Assembly (NCBI GenBank): GCA_937890745.1 | Contig: CALADH010000095.1 | Span: forward strand, 1 to 52,812 | Direction of reading: 5' to 3' | Source: Scybalocola_A sp900557175 | GTDB taxonomy: Bacteria; Bacillota; Clostridia; Lachnospirales; Lachnospiraceae | DNA length: 52,812 bases | Shown here: piece by piece, positions 1 to 8,108 of the stretch | Position numbering within the stretch: position 1 is the stretch's first letter | Layout: the number at the start of each line of letters is the position of its first letter | Program-made: the position numbers and the translations under genes | Notes under the pieces: model-generated | The model's database searches: none | What the model saw: only the letters and a program-made list of their open reading frames with translations | Told to the model about the DNA's origin: nothing

Positions 1-391
1 TTCCTCCGAAGCTTCTATTGCCGTCGCGGTTTCCGCGGTTATCTCTGTTATCTCTATTGCCGCGGTTCTCTCTATTTTCAGGCTTCTGTCCCGCAAAACG
101 TGAACCTGCCTGGCGATTTTCTGTTTTTTCCGGTGTTCTTGCCGGTCTTGACTCTGTTTTTACTTCCTGTGTATTTTTCATATTCTCTTTATTTCCTGCC
201 GGCTTTACATCTTCCCTGACAGAAGACTTTGCCGGTGTATTGTAAAATTTTCTTATCTTCTCGGCACTGTCCGTGCTGATTGTACTCATGTGACTTTCCA
301 CAATAATGCCATGGCCTTTTAAGGCATATATGATATCTTTACTGCTCTTTCCAAGCTCCTTGGCTAATTCATGAACTCTTACTTTTGACAT
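1..391 (-). CDS. infB: Translation initiation factor IF-2, N-terminal part
   Basis: This is the N-terminus of IF-2, the GTPase that places initiator tRNA on the 30S subunit; the left edge of the window cuts the gene. The protein starts MSKVRVHELAKELGKSSKDI, the small helical IF2-N domain, and continues into a charged linker rich in Arg, Asn and Gly with short RGN and RDN repeats, as is common in Firmicutes IF-2. The ATG is preceded by GGAGGT at good spacing. It follows ylxQ by 13 bases as the last visible gene of the rimP-nusA-rnpM-ylxQ-infB operon. The GTPase domains lie outside the window. Confidence 0.95.
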   Translation of the reverse strand, partial: MSKVRVHELAKELGKSSKDIIYALKGHGIIVESHMSTISTDSAEKIRKFYNTPAKSSVREDVKPAGNKENMKNTQEVKTESRPARTPEKTENRQAGSRFAGQKPENRENRGNRDNRDNRGNRDGNRSFGG

Positions 392-404
392 TCAACTACC
401 TCCG

Positions 405-716
405 CTATTTTGCCGAATCTACAAGTTTCATTATGGCTTTTTTAAAGCCTTCATCCAAAATGGCAAGCGAGGCTCTGTATGCCTTTCCCGTTGCCTGCCC
501 AAGACTTTCTTTCGTGCCGTATATACAAAGCGGTACTTTATAATATGCACACATATTTGTGAATTTTTTCTTTGTATTTTCCGATACATCGCCGGCAATA
601 ACAACCATAAAGGCTTTACCGCCCCTGACAGACTGCTCCACGGAAAATTCGCCGCCGACAAGCCTGCCTGCCTTACAGGCAAGACCGAGCATCGACAATA
701 CTTTATCATTTCCCAA
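405..716 (-). CDS. ylxQ: L7Ae/L30e-family RNA-binding protein YlxQ
   Basis: This 103-residue protein belongs to the L7Ae/L30e/S12e/Gadd45 family, whose members bind kink-turn RNA. Visible family features are an N-terminal stretch ending in GLACKAGRLVGGE and the hydrophobic strand FMVVIAGDVSENT. The start codon is TTG, and its first 11 bases overlap the end of rnpM, so the two are probably translationally coupled. In Firmicutes this gene regularly sits between rnpM and infB. Its exact cellular job is not established from sequence; a ribosome-associated role is inferred from context. Confidence 0.88.
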   Translation of the reverse strand: MGNDKVLSMLGLACKAGRLVGGEFSVEQSVRGGKAFMVVIAGDVSENTKKKFTNMCAYYKVPLCIYGTKESLGQATGKAYRASLAILDEGFKKAIMKLVDSAK

Positions 717-981
717 GCTTTTCCATCTCCTTAGTCAGTGTATCATAAACCTCCTGCGGAATCGAAACTTTTAAAGAACGCTCAAGGCCTTTTGTCTTTA
801 CCGCCTTTTTAAGACAATCTGCCGACGGACATATATAGGCGCCGCGGCCATTTTTCCGGCCTGTAGCATCCAGTACAATCTCACCCTCCGGCGTTCTTAT
901 CACTCTGAACATTTCTTTCTTGTTTTTCATCTCACGACAGCCGCAGCACTGTCTTTCCGGAATTTTTTTTATTCCTCCCAT
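706..981 (-). CDS. rnpM: YlxR/RnpM (DUF448) RNA-binding protein
   Basis: This 91-residue protein of the YlxR family has the expected RQCCGCREMKNKKEMFRV start, the central GRGAYIC motif and a C-terminal basic helix. In Bacillus the family member has been linked to RNase P modulation and to regulation of transcription; that role is carried over here by homology only. The ATG lies within the last 13 bases of nusA, and the 3' end overlaps ylxQ, so the three genes form a tightly coupled block. Confidence 0.9.
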   Translation of the reverse strand: MGGIKKIPERQCCGCREMKNKKEMFRVIRTPEGEIVLDATGRKNGRGAYICPSADCLKKAVKTKGLERSLKVSIPQEVYDTLTKEMEKLGK

Positions 982-2093
982 GAGCCTTCTTCTTCCATAT
1001 CTGCATCGTCGCCATCCAATGCTGCTTCATACCGCTCATATTTTAAAGGCATATCATAAGCCTGTGCCTCGCTCTTAATATCAATCTTATAGCCTGTTAA
1101 ACGGGCTGCAAGGCGGGCATTCTGGCCTTCCTTGCCAATGGCAAGCGAAAGCTGGTGATTCGGCACAACAACGCTGGCGCTCTTTTCTTCTTCATCAACG
1201 GTCACTGAAATAACCTTTGCCGGGCTTAAAGCATTTTCAATAAATACGGCTGAATCTTCGCTCCAGTTAATAATATCAATTTTTTCACCGCGAAGCTCAT
1301 CTACAATGGCATTGACACGCATGCCGTTCATGCCGACACAGGCGCCGACCGGATCAACCTCAGGATTATTTGAATAAACTGCAAGCTTTGTTCTTGAGCC
1401 GGCTTCTCTTGAAATACTCTTAATTTCAACAGTACCGTCTTTAACCTCTGACACTTCTGCCTCAAAAAGACGCTTTACAAGCTCAGGATGTGTTCTTGAA
1501 ACAGTAATTCTAGGGCCTTTTGACGTATCCTTGACATCAACAACATAAAGCTTAATGCGCTCTGTCGGATAAAACTCCTCGCCTCTGACCTGTTCACTTT
1601 CTGTAAGCAGCGCATCAACCTTTCCAAGATTGACACTGTAGCTGCTGCCGACCTTTCTCTGAATAACGCCTGTCACAATATCTTTGGATTTACCATAATA
1701 CTGGTTATACAATGACTTACGTTCTTCTTCTCTGATCTTCTGCACAACAACCTGCTTCGCCTTCTGAGCCGCAATACGTCCAAAGTTTCTCGGCGTCACC
1801 TCAATCTGAACGATATCACCCAGCTCATAATGTGCATCCATTAATTTTGCATCAGCAAGACTGATCTCAGTCACCTTATCCTCGACTTCTTCAACAACTG
1901 TCTTTTCCGAGAACACAAGCACCTTACCATTATCGCGATTAATAACAACCTTAATATTATCTGATTTGCCGTACTCATTTTTACATGCGGCAAGCAGTGA
2001 ATTTTCGATTGCTTCAAGCAAAATTTCCTTATCAATGCCTTTTTCTTTTTCAATCTGCCCTAATGCCTCGATTAATTCGCGTCCTTCATTCAT
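969..2093 (-). CDS. nusA: Transcription termination/antitermination factor NusA
   Basis: NusA binds RNA polymerase and nascent RNA and affects pausing, termination and antitermination. The 374-residue protein has the N-terminal polymerase-binding domain (about residues 1-125), an S1 domain (about 130-200, with GVIQRKVGSSYSVNLG) and two KH domains (the GMNGMRVNAIVDELRGEKID segment and the LAIGKEGQNARLAARLTG segment). It lacks the C-terminal acidic repeats of enterobacterial NusA, which is normal for Firmicutes. GGAGG lies ten bases before the ATG. It sits between rimP and rnpM. Confidence 0.97.
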   Translation of the reverse strand: MNEGRELIEALGQIEKEKGIDKEILLEAIENSLLAACKNEYGKSDNIKVVINRDNGKVLVFSEKTVVEEVEDKVTEISLADAKLMDAHYELGDIVQIEVTPRNFGRIAAQKAKQVVVQKIREEERKSLYNQYYGKSKDIVTGVIQRKVGSSYSVNLGKVDALLTESEQVRGEEFYPTERIKLYVVDVKDTSKGPRITVSRTHPELVKRLFEAEVSEVKDGTVEIKSISREAGSRTKLAVYSNNPEVDPVGACVGMNGMRVNAIVDELRGEKIDIINWSEDSAVFIENALSPAKVISVTVDEEEKSASVVVPNHQLSLAIGKEGQNARLAARLTGYKIDIKSEAQAYDMPLKYERYEAALDGDDADMEEEGSWEE

Positions 2094-2114
2094 TTTTCTT
2101 CTACCTCCGAATTT

Positions 2115-2579
2115 CTAATAAAAAAATGCGAGACGGATGATGGCAATATCGGCGCGGTTAAATGTAACCGTCTCCTCATCATCCAATTCGATTGTTACTG
2201 TATCTTTGTCATACTCCTTTAAACAGCCGATAAATTCCTTCTGCTTATTCACCGGCTTGTAAAGCTTTAATTCAACTTCCTTGCCGAGGCTTCTTGCAAA
2301 ATCCTTTTCTTTTTTGAGCGGACGGTCAAGTCCCGGTGAGCTTACTTCAAATACATAGTTTTCGCTGATATAATCTTTTTCATCGAGAATATCACTGAAA
2401 GCTCTGCTGACCAGCTCGCAGTCATCTACAGTAATGCCGCCTTCCTTATCAATGTAGGCTCTCAAAAACCAGTTAGAACCTTCTTTTACCCACTCTACAT
2501 CGACAAGTTCAAAATGATTTGCTTCAATAATGGGCATAATCAATGCTTCTGTCATACTTTCATAATCTTTTTTTGCCAT
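2115..2579 (-). CDS. rimP: Ribosome maturation factor RimP
   Basis: RimP is needed for 30S subunit maturation. The 154-residue protein shows the family signature in LRAYIDKEGGITVDDCELVSRA and the YVFEVSSPGLDRPLKKEKDF segment, followed by the C-terminal SH3-like domain. The start is supported by AGGAG seven bases upstream. It is the first gene of the rimP-nusA-rnpM-ylxQ-infB operon and ends 21 bases before nusA. Its promoter probably lies between 2600 and 2680, where I could not settle the -35 and -10 elements. Confidence 0.96.
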   Translation of the reverse strand: MAKKDYESMTEALIMPIIEANHFELVDVEWVKEGSNWFLRAYIDKEGGITVDDCELVSRAFSDILDEKDYISENYVFEVSSPGLDRPLKKEKDFARSLGKEVELKLYKPVNKQKEFIGCLKEYDKDTVTIELDDEETVTFNRADIAIIRLAFFY

Positions 2580-2684
2580 ATATCCAACTCCTCTTTTAAA
2601 AGTGCATCTCCTTACACGGCGTGTATTTTATGGCACAGGCTTTTTGATATCTCCCATGTCACAAAAAGAATCCCATACACATAC

Positions 2685-2714
2685 AAAGAGTGGACTTTCG
2701 AAAGCCCACTCTTT
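2685..2714 (-). terminator. Hairpin after the HPr-like gene
   Basis: An inverted repeat with arms AAAGAGTGG...CCACTCTTT forms a GC-containing stem with a nearly self-complementary centre. It lies 71 bases after the stop of the HPr-like gene and before rimP. The tract after it on the minus strand is only partly T-rich, so termination efficiency is uncertain. Confidence 0.6.
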
Positions 2715-2785
2715 AATAGTTACACAATATCTTTTTATAGTTTAGCACTTTCTGCCGCAATAAGCAAGTTTTTCTTTAAAAAACT

Positions 2786-3052
2786 TTATTTTCCGGTACT
2801 TTTCCCTTGTAAAACAGCTTCAAAGCACGCAATAGCTTCCGCTTCATCCGCCCCTTCACATACAATATTGACTTCATCGCCCCGGCGGATGCCGACGGCA
2901 ACCATGTTTAAAAGGCTGTGCATATTAACGGCATTATTTTTCCAGACAATCGCCGACTTACACGAAAACTTTTCGGCTGTCATCGCAAGATAACCTGCAT
3001 GCTCCACATCCAGCCCTTCCTGGATTTTAACCTTTACTTTCTTTTCCACCAT
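2786..3052 (-). CDS. HPr-family protein lacking the phosphocarrier histidine (Crh-like)
   Basis: This 88-residue protein aligns along its whole length with HPr of the sugar phosphotransferase system. The active-site motif GxHARPA is replaced by GLDVEHA, so His15, Arg17 and Pro18 (HPr numbering) become Asp, Glu and His. It therefore cannot act as an ordinary phosphocarrier. The regulatory-serine region is kept as VNMHSLLNMVAVG, with Ser at the Ser46 position. This pattern resembles Bacillus Crh, which lacks His15 and works only in CcpA-dependent catabolite control; that function is inferred. The start MVEKK is chosen because GAGGAGG sits six bases upstream. No other PTS gene is nearby. Confidence 0.82.
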   Translation of the reverse strand: MVEKKVKVKIQEGLDVEHAGYLAMTAEKFSCKSAIVWKNNAVNMHSLLNMVAVGIRRGDEVNIVCEGADEAEAIACFEAVLQGKSTGK

Positions 3053-3100
3053 AAAAAACCTCCTCAACATATAAAACTTTAACTGCCTCTGGCGCCCTAC

Positions 3101-5287
3101 CTACAGCTTCAGCTTTTTTAAGGCATCGGCAAGCGCACTGTTGACCGGCTCTTTTGCCTCCTTTTGCTGCTTCCTCATATAGGCTGCAACATCACGCTTT
3201 GAAACCTTCCACCCTGCTTCTTTTTTGCGTTCATTAAAGGATGACAGCCGCTCTCTGTAGCCACAGGCACATATAAAGCGTTTATTTTCCCCATCACCGA
3301 CAAGCTCCATCTTCTTATGGCACTGGGGACATCTTGCATTTGTCACCTTCGCAAGATTTTTCCTGTAACCACAGGCTCTGTCCTGGCACACTAAAGAGCG
3401 CCCATGCTTATTTGTTACCTCAAGAAGCAGCTTCCCACATTCCGGGCACTTCTTTCCGGTAATATTATCATGCCTGTACTTCATGCTGCTGCCTTTAATC
3501 TCATCGACAACAGACGCCGTATAGGCTCTGATTTCTGATTCAAAATCTGACTTTTTTTCCTTTCCTGCAGCAATATCTGCAAGCCGTCTTTCCCATCTGG
3601 CCGTCAGCTCCGGCGAGCGCAGCTCCTTCGGCGCCAGTTCAATCACCTGACGTCCTTTAGAAGTCAGATGCAGATACTTATCCCGTTTTTCAATCATACC
3701 TGTATTGATAAGCTTTTCGATAATATCTGCCCTTGTTGCCACTGTACCAAGACCTCCGGTTTCACCAAGTGTCTTTGTCAGTGATGCATCTTTACTTTCC
3801 ATATATTTTGCCGGATGTTCCATCGCCGACAAAAGTGTGGCTTCCGTCAAAAATGCCGGCGGCTTTGTAAGCCCCTCCGTCATCTTCACCTCAGAAATAT
3901 CAAGGCTCATGCCCTCACATAAATTTTCAAAGCCTTTCGCGGTGCTGACACTGTCTTCCGCTTCCTCTGCATCCAGATCGCGACCGACACTTTTCCATCC
4001 CTCATCAATGACTGTCCGCCCACATATCTCAAAAAGCTGACCGCCGATATGTACGGCAAGCTTCACTTCTTCATAAACAAACGGCGGCATCAGCACTGCT
4101 AAAAACCGTTTGACAACAAGCTCATAAATTTTGCGCTCCCCGTACTCAAGTTCAGAAAGCCGCACGCCCTGCTCTGTCGGAATAATGGCATGGTGATCAC
4201 TGACCTTTGCATTATTGACAAATCTCTGATTTGCCTTTGCAAGCTTTTCTTTTAAAATAAGCCCGCAGGCAGCCGCCCATTCCGGCGCCCTGCACGCGCG
4301 CACTCTTTCCTCCAATGTCTCCGCCACATCTGTTGTCAGATACCTTGAGTCGGTTCTCGGATAAGTCACTGCCTTATGATGCTCATAAAGCCGCTGCATA
4401 TAATTCAATGTTTCCTTCGCCGAAAAGTTATACAGACGGTTGGCATCTCTTTGAAGCTCTGTCAGATCATAAAGAAGCGGCGCGTATGTTTTCTTGACCT
4501 TTTTATCTGCCGAAATAACGGTACACTTGCCGCCGCATACTTTTTTATAAATCTTCTCTGCCGTTTCTTTGTCAAAAATGCGCCCGTCTTTCGTTTTTTC
4601 GCTGCGCCACACAAGCTGGAGCGCCCCGGCCTTTGCTGTAATACCGTAATATTTTTCCGGCTTAAAATTTTTAATTTGTGCATTATGCTTTTCAATAATT
4701 GCCAGAGTCGGCGTCTGGACACGTCCGCAGGATAGCTGGGCATTGTACTTCACTGTCAGCGCTCTTGTCGCATTAAGTCCGACAAGCCAGTCCGCCTCAG
4801 CTCTCGCAACCGCCGCTCTGTACAAATTATCGTAATCATGGCCGTTTTTCAAATGTGCAAAGCCTTCTTTGATGGCTCTGTCTGTCACCGATGATATCCA
4901 AAGCCTTTTGATCGGCTTTTTTACACCGGCTTTTTCAATAATCCAGCGGGCGACAAGCTCGCCCTCCCTGCCGGCGTCCGTCGCAATAATAATTTCAGAA
5001 ATATCTTTTCTAAAAAGCTGTGTTTTCACGATCTGAAACTGGCGTCCCGTTTTTTTAATCACTTCCAGCTTTAAATGCTCAGGAAGCATCGGCAGCGTTT
5101 CAAGCGACCATTCTTTATAATCATCCGAGTAACTTTCCGGATCGGCAAGCGTCACAAGATGGCCAAGCGCCCATGTCACAACAAAATCCCTGCCTTCAAG
5201 GCAGCCCCCGGCTGACTTTCCACAGCCAAGCACCCGCGCGATATCACGTCCCACACTCGGTTTCTCTGCAATAACTAATGACTTCAT
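3101..5287 (-). CDS. topB: DNA topoisomerase III (type IA)
   Basis: This type IA topoisomerase decatenates and relaxes DNA through a 5'-phosphotyrosine intermediate. The 728-residue protein begins with the TOPRIM domain (MKSLVIAEKPSVGRDIARVL), includes the ATDAGREGE metal-binding motif, and carries the catalytic tyrosine in the AVTYPRTDSRYL segment. The C-terminus has two zinc-ribbon-like clusters (CPECGKLL and CPQCHKKM). I chose the ATG at 5287 over an in-frame GTG ten codons upstream because AAGGAG lies just before the ATG and it matches the family N-terminus. It is monocistronic and divergent from the XdhC-family gene. A GC-rich hairpin (5310-5325) lies in the leader. Confidence 0.95.
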   Translation of the reverse strand: MKSLVIAEKPSVGRDIARVLGCGKSAGGCLEGRDFVVTWALGHLVTLADPESYSDDYKEWSLETLPMLPEHLKLEVIKKTGRQFQIVKTQLFRKDISEIIIATDAGREGELVARWIIEKAGVKKPIKRLWISSVTDRAIKEGFAHLKNGHDYDNLYRAAVARAEADWLVGLNATRALTVKYNAQLSCGRVQTPTLAIIEKHNAQIKNFKPEKYYGITAKAGALQLVWRSEKTKDGRIFDKETAEKIYKKVCGGKCTVISADKKVKKTYAPLLYDLTELQRDANRLYNFSAKETLNYMQRLYEHHKAVTYPRTDSRYLTTDVAETLEERVRACRAPEWAAACGLILKEKLAKANQRFVNNAKVSDHHAIIPTEQGVRLSELEYGERKIYELVVKRFLAVLMPPFVYEEVKLAVHIGGQLFEICGRTVIDEGWKSVGRDLDAEEAEDSVSTAKGFENLCEGMSLDISEVKMTEGLTKPPAFLTEATLLSAMEHPAKYMESKDASLTKTLGETGGLGTVATRADIIEKLINTGMIEKRDKYLHLTSKGRQVIELAPKELRSPELTARWERRLADIAAGKEKKSDFESEIRAYTASVVDEIKGSSMKYRHDNITGKKCPECGKLLLEVTNKHGRSLVCQDRACGYRKNLAKVTNARCPQCHKKMELVGDGENKRFICACGYRERLSSFNERKKEAGWKVSKRDVAAYMRKQQKEAKEPVNSALADALKKLKL

Positions 5288-5342
5288 GTATCTCTCCTTA
5301 AAACAATGGCGGCACACACGCCGCTGTCTGCTATAATGTTTT

Positions 5343-5371
5343 ATTATACACTATCCACAGCCTTTTTTAAA
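5343..5371 (-). promoter_or_regulatory. Predicted topB promoter
   Basis: On the minus strand TTTAAA and TATAAT are separated by 17 bases. They lie about 55 bases upstream of the topB start codon. The -35 matches consensus at four of six positions. Confidence 0.5.
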
Positions 5372-5462
5372 GTCTGTTTTCCCTTGACAAATTCTTTTTT
5401 ATATATGAAGATAAAATCATACAAACATTCAAAAGTTAAATTATTTTTTCAGGAGGGTTATA

Positions 5463-6470
5463 ATGTCTGATTTTTTTAAGTACATGGAAACAATTTCACC
5501 GGCAATAACGCACATAAGCGCCATGTGTGTGTCGGGCCCGCATACCGGCGAAAAAGGTCTGTTTGCAAATGGCCGGTGGGTGTTTACAACCGGTACGCCT
5601 CAAATTTTTGCAATGCTTTCACCTGAGCTTTATCATTTTTCCGGCCCAAAGCTCATCACCGCCGGTTCAGATACCTTTTTCTGTGAAACAGTTACCGATG
5701 CACCTGAGCTTATCATCTGCGGTGCAGGGCACGTATCTATGCCGGTTATCCGCCTCGGCAGGATGACAGGCTTTCATGTCACAGTGATTGATGACCGCGC
5801 TGATTTTTGTCATAACGCACAGTCAAACGGCGCTGACAAAGTTTTGTGCCGGCCGTTTGAAGAAGCGCTTGATAACCTGACGCCAAAGAAAAACCGCTAT
5901 TTTGTCGTTGTCACACGCGGTCACGAATACGATATTGCCTGCTTAAAGCAGATTCTTTCCTCAGACTTTACTTATGTCGGCATGATGGGCAGCCGGACAC
6001 GTACAGTTAAAGTGAAAGAAGCACTCATCAGCGCCGGTATTTCACCGGCACTGGCCGATGCTGTCCATATGCCGATCGGACTTCCGATTAAAGCAGAAAC
6101 ACCGGAAGAAATTGCCTTATCGATCATGTCTGAAATCATTTTGGAAAAAAACAGCCGTCATCCGTCCTACAGCTATACGAAAGCAATGCTTCAGGCACTC
6201 AAAGACGGGCATTGTGCGCTTGTCACTATTTTATCACGAAAAGGCTCCTCGCCGAGAAGCGCCGGCACGAAGATGGTTGTTCTTGCAGACGGGCAGTGTA
6301 TCGGCACTGTCGGCGGCGGCATTGCAGAAGCACGGATCACAAAACTTGCCTCAGAATGTATAAAAAATCATACGACCGCCGGTTACACCGTCGATATGAG
6401 CGGCAAAGAAGCTGCAGAAGACGGCATGGTCTGCGGCGGACACATTGAAGTTTTTATTGAAGCTGTATAA
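5463..6470 (+). CDS. XdhC/CoxI-family protein with reversed domain order
   Basis: Proteins of this family help insert or sulfurate molybdenum cofactor in xanthine dehydrogenase-type enzymes. In this 335-residue protein the Rossmann domain comes first (LIICGAGHVSMPVIRLGRM, about residues 82-101). The XdhC/CoxI domain with its signature GSSPRSAGTKM follows at about residue 260, the reverse of canonical XdhC. AGGAGGG precedes the ATG by six bases. TTGACA stands at 5384-5389, but the matching -10 is unclear. No molybdenum hydroxylase structural gene lies nearby, so its client enzyme must be encoded elsewhere or the function has diverged. A bidirectional terminator follows. Confidence 0.85.
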   Translation: MSDFFKYMETISPAITHISAMCVSGPHTGEKGLFANGRWVFTTGTPQIFAMLSPELYHFSGPKLITAGSDTFFCETVTDAPELIICGAGHVSMPVIRLGRMTGFHVTVIDDRADFCHNAQSNGADKVLCRPFEEALDNLTPKKNRYFVVVTRGHEYDIACLKQILSSDFTYVGMMGSRTRTVKVKEALISAGISPALADAVHMPIGLPIKAETPEEIALSIMSEIILEKNSRHPSYSYTKAMLQALKDGHCALVTILSRKGSSPRSAGTKMVVLADGQCIGTVGGGIAEARITKLASECIKNHTTAGYTVDMSGKEAAEDGMVCGGHIEVFIEAV

Positions 6471-6490
6471 GACAACATAGACCTTTGCAC

Positions 6491-6517
6491 AAAAAAACCG
6501 GCACACGCCGGTTTTTT
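6491..6517. terminator. Bidirectional terminator between convergent genes
   Basis: The stem CCGGC-ACAC-GCCGG is flanked by seven A on the left and six T on the right, so it can act on both strands. It lies between the convergent XdhC-family gene and the lipoprotein gene. Confidence 0.9.
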
Positions 6518-6535
6518 ATTGCTTTTTATTTACTT

Positions 6536-6907
6536 TTACTGTTTTTCAAAAATAGCCTGAACACCTTCGATGTCAAGTGTGAGAAGACCGTCTTCAAGGA
6601 CAAGTTCTTCTGTCTCATCATCAATTGTCACATCATATTTGCCGCCATCTTTTGCTTTCCAGTCACCTTCAGCTGTCTGACCCATAGCATTCCCTTTGAT
6701 TTTTCCATCAGCAGTAAATTCTAAACTCATAGAAACATCCTGACCTGTCTGCTCGGAAAATTCTTCTAATGAAATGTCCACACCTGCCATCTTCATCTTT
6801 GTTGCTTTCCAATTACCGACGATTGGATCTGTCTTACTGCCGCACGCTGTAAGCGCGAACATAAGCATCAGCATCGCTGTAAGAATTAATGCAATTTTCT
6901 TTTTCAT
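6536..6907 (-). CDS. Small lipoprotein with lipocalin-like domain
   Basis: This 123-residue secreted protein begins MKKKIALILTAMLMLMFALT, a signal peptide ending in the lipobox LTAC, with the lipidated Cys at residue 22. The mature part (IVGNWKATKMKMAGVDISLEE, then alternating strands such as LEFTADGKIKGN) resembles small beta-rich domains common in Clostridia lipoproteins. Ligand and function are unknown. The start is set by AGGAGG eight bases before the ATG, not by the upstream in-frame ATG. A sigma-A-type promoter is visible upstream, so it is probably transcribed alone. Confidence 0.8.
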   Translation of the reverse strand: MKKKIALILTAMLMLMFALTACGSKTDPIVGNWKATKMKMAGVDISLEEFSEQTGQDVSMSLEFTADGKIKGNAMGQTAEGDWKAKDGGKYDVTIDDETEELVLEDGLLTLDIEGVQAIFEKQ

Positions 6908-6969
6908 AACTGTTCCTCCTTGGAAAAAATAAATATATCCGTGCATATATCGCTTGGATATGATTTACT

Positions 6970-6998
6970 ATTTTACACTAATCCAAAGAGCTTGTAAA
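6970..6998 (-). promoter_or_regulatory. Predicted sigma-A promoter of the lipoprotein gene
   Basis: On the minus strand TTTACA and TAAAAT are separated by exactly 17 bases. The -10 lies about 60 bases upstream of the start codon. Confidence 0.65.
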
Positions 6999-7035
6999 TG
7001 ATTTTTTGTGCAATTTTACAATTTTAAAACAATTG

Positions 7036-7431
7036 TCAGCTTTTCTTAATAAAGTCGCCGCCACACTTCGGGCAATGAATGCTTATACGCCCTTTGCCCT
7101 TTGGCACACGCACTTTTTGGCCGCAGGACGGACACTTATAAATGCGGTAATCTTTCTTTTGTGCCTGATAATTCTTCTGACGGCGAAACCATGCGCCAAT
7201 ACCGCCAAACCGGCGCGCAAACCACTGATTCTCACTGTAACGCTTTTGTATATTTCTTGAAAACATACGCCAGTAGGCGACAACAAGCAATGCAAGCTCC
7301 AGCGCATAAAGCCATCTGCTCCCGACAAACATATTAATCATGATAAGTCCAAGCACAATGCCGATATTAAACTTTCCAAGAGTATCCACACCGTAACGTC
7401 CCATCATAAATCTTGCAAATCTTTCTTTCAT
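7036..7431 (-). CDS. Membrane protein with C-terminal zinc ribbon
   Basis: This 131-residue protein has one or two hydrophobic segments (about residues 22-55), a basic linker, and a C-terminal zinc ribbon formed by CPSCGQK and CPKCGG. I do not recognise a specific function; the layout suggests an inner-membrane protein with a cytoplasmic metal-binding knuckle. The ATG is preceded by GAGGAG. It lies about 100 bases downstream of scpB on the same strand. The gap contains a weak inverted repeat, so it may be a separate transcript. Confidence 0.75.
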   Translation of the reverse strand: MKERFARFMMGRYGVDTLGKFNIGIVLGLIMINMFVGSRWLYALELALLVVAYWRMFSRNIQKRYSENQWFARRFGGIGAWFRRQKNYQAQKKDYRIYKCPSCGQKVRVPKGKGRISIHCPKCGGDFIKKS

Positions 7432-7538
7432 CCTGTATCTCTCCTCTTTTTGATGCCGGTCAAACCGATATACTGATGTTATTTTACGCCGTTTTTTCGT
7501 GAAAGTATATTAACAAAGTATAAATTATCATAAAAACT

Positions 7539-8108
7539 TTATACAGGAATATTAAGCTGTGCTTCTTCCTCGGCTTCTTCTTTAAATTCCTCGATTTTTA
7601 CAGGATCAATGACCGGCAGATCCTCCGAAGACTTTAAGCCGAATACTCTTAAAAATTCTTCCGTCGTTGCAAAAAGAATCGGACGGCCCGGCGCATCAAG
7701 ACGGCCGGCCTCACATATGAGGTCATATTCCACAAGCCGGTTAATGGCATGGTCGCAGCTGACACCTCTGATTTTTTCGATGACCGCCTTTGTCACCGGC
7801 TGCTTATAGGCAACGATTGAAAGTGTTTCCAGCATAACGTCAGTCAGCACATGTTTCTTCGGCTGATGTGTCAGCTTTACAATATAATCATACATGACCG
7901 GCTTCGTACACATCTGATAAGCACCGTTAAGCTCAATAATATGTACGCCTCTGTCATCTGCTTCATATTTATCCATCAGCCGGTGCATCAGCTTTACAAG
8001 CGTATCCGCATCAAGCTCAAGAACACTGCACAATTCTTCGACAGTGATCGACCGTCCCATCGTAAACAGCAGTGCCTCTGCGGCTGCCTCTGCTCTTTTT
8101 ATCTCCAT
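7539..8108 (-). CDS. scpB: Segregation and condensation protein B
   Basis: ScpB is a winged-helix accessory subunit of the SMC-ScpAB complex that compacts and segregates the chromosome. The 189-residue protein shows the typical AAAEALLFTMGRSITVEELCSVL start and the central LSIVAYKQPVTKAVIEKIRGV motif. Its ATG shares one base with the scpA stop codon (TGATG), which indicates translational coupling. The acidic C-terminus is poorly conserved in the family. Confidence 0.96.
   Translation of the reverse strand: MEIKRAEAAAEALLFTMGRSITVEELCSVLELDADTLVKLMHRLMDKYEADDRGVHIIELNGAYQMCTKPVMYDYIVKLTHQPKKHVLTDVMLETLSIVAYKQPVTKAVIEKIRGVSCDHAINRLVEYDLICEAGRLDAPGRPILFATTEEFLRVFGLKSSEDLPVIDPVKIEEFKEEAEEEAQLNIPV

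Noticed and set aside
1..90. Short tandem repeats at the left edge that could suggest a repeat array
   Set aside because: They encode the Arg/Asn/Gly-rich linker of IF-2 in frame and are not separated by unique spacers.
5384..5425. A sigma-E-like promoter (CATACAAA at 5418-5425) for the XdhC-family gene
   Set aside because: The matching -35 element is not at the required spacing, and a TTGACA box is present nearby, so the promoter type cannot be decided.
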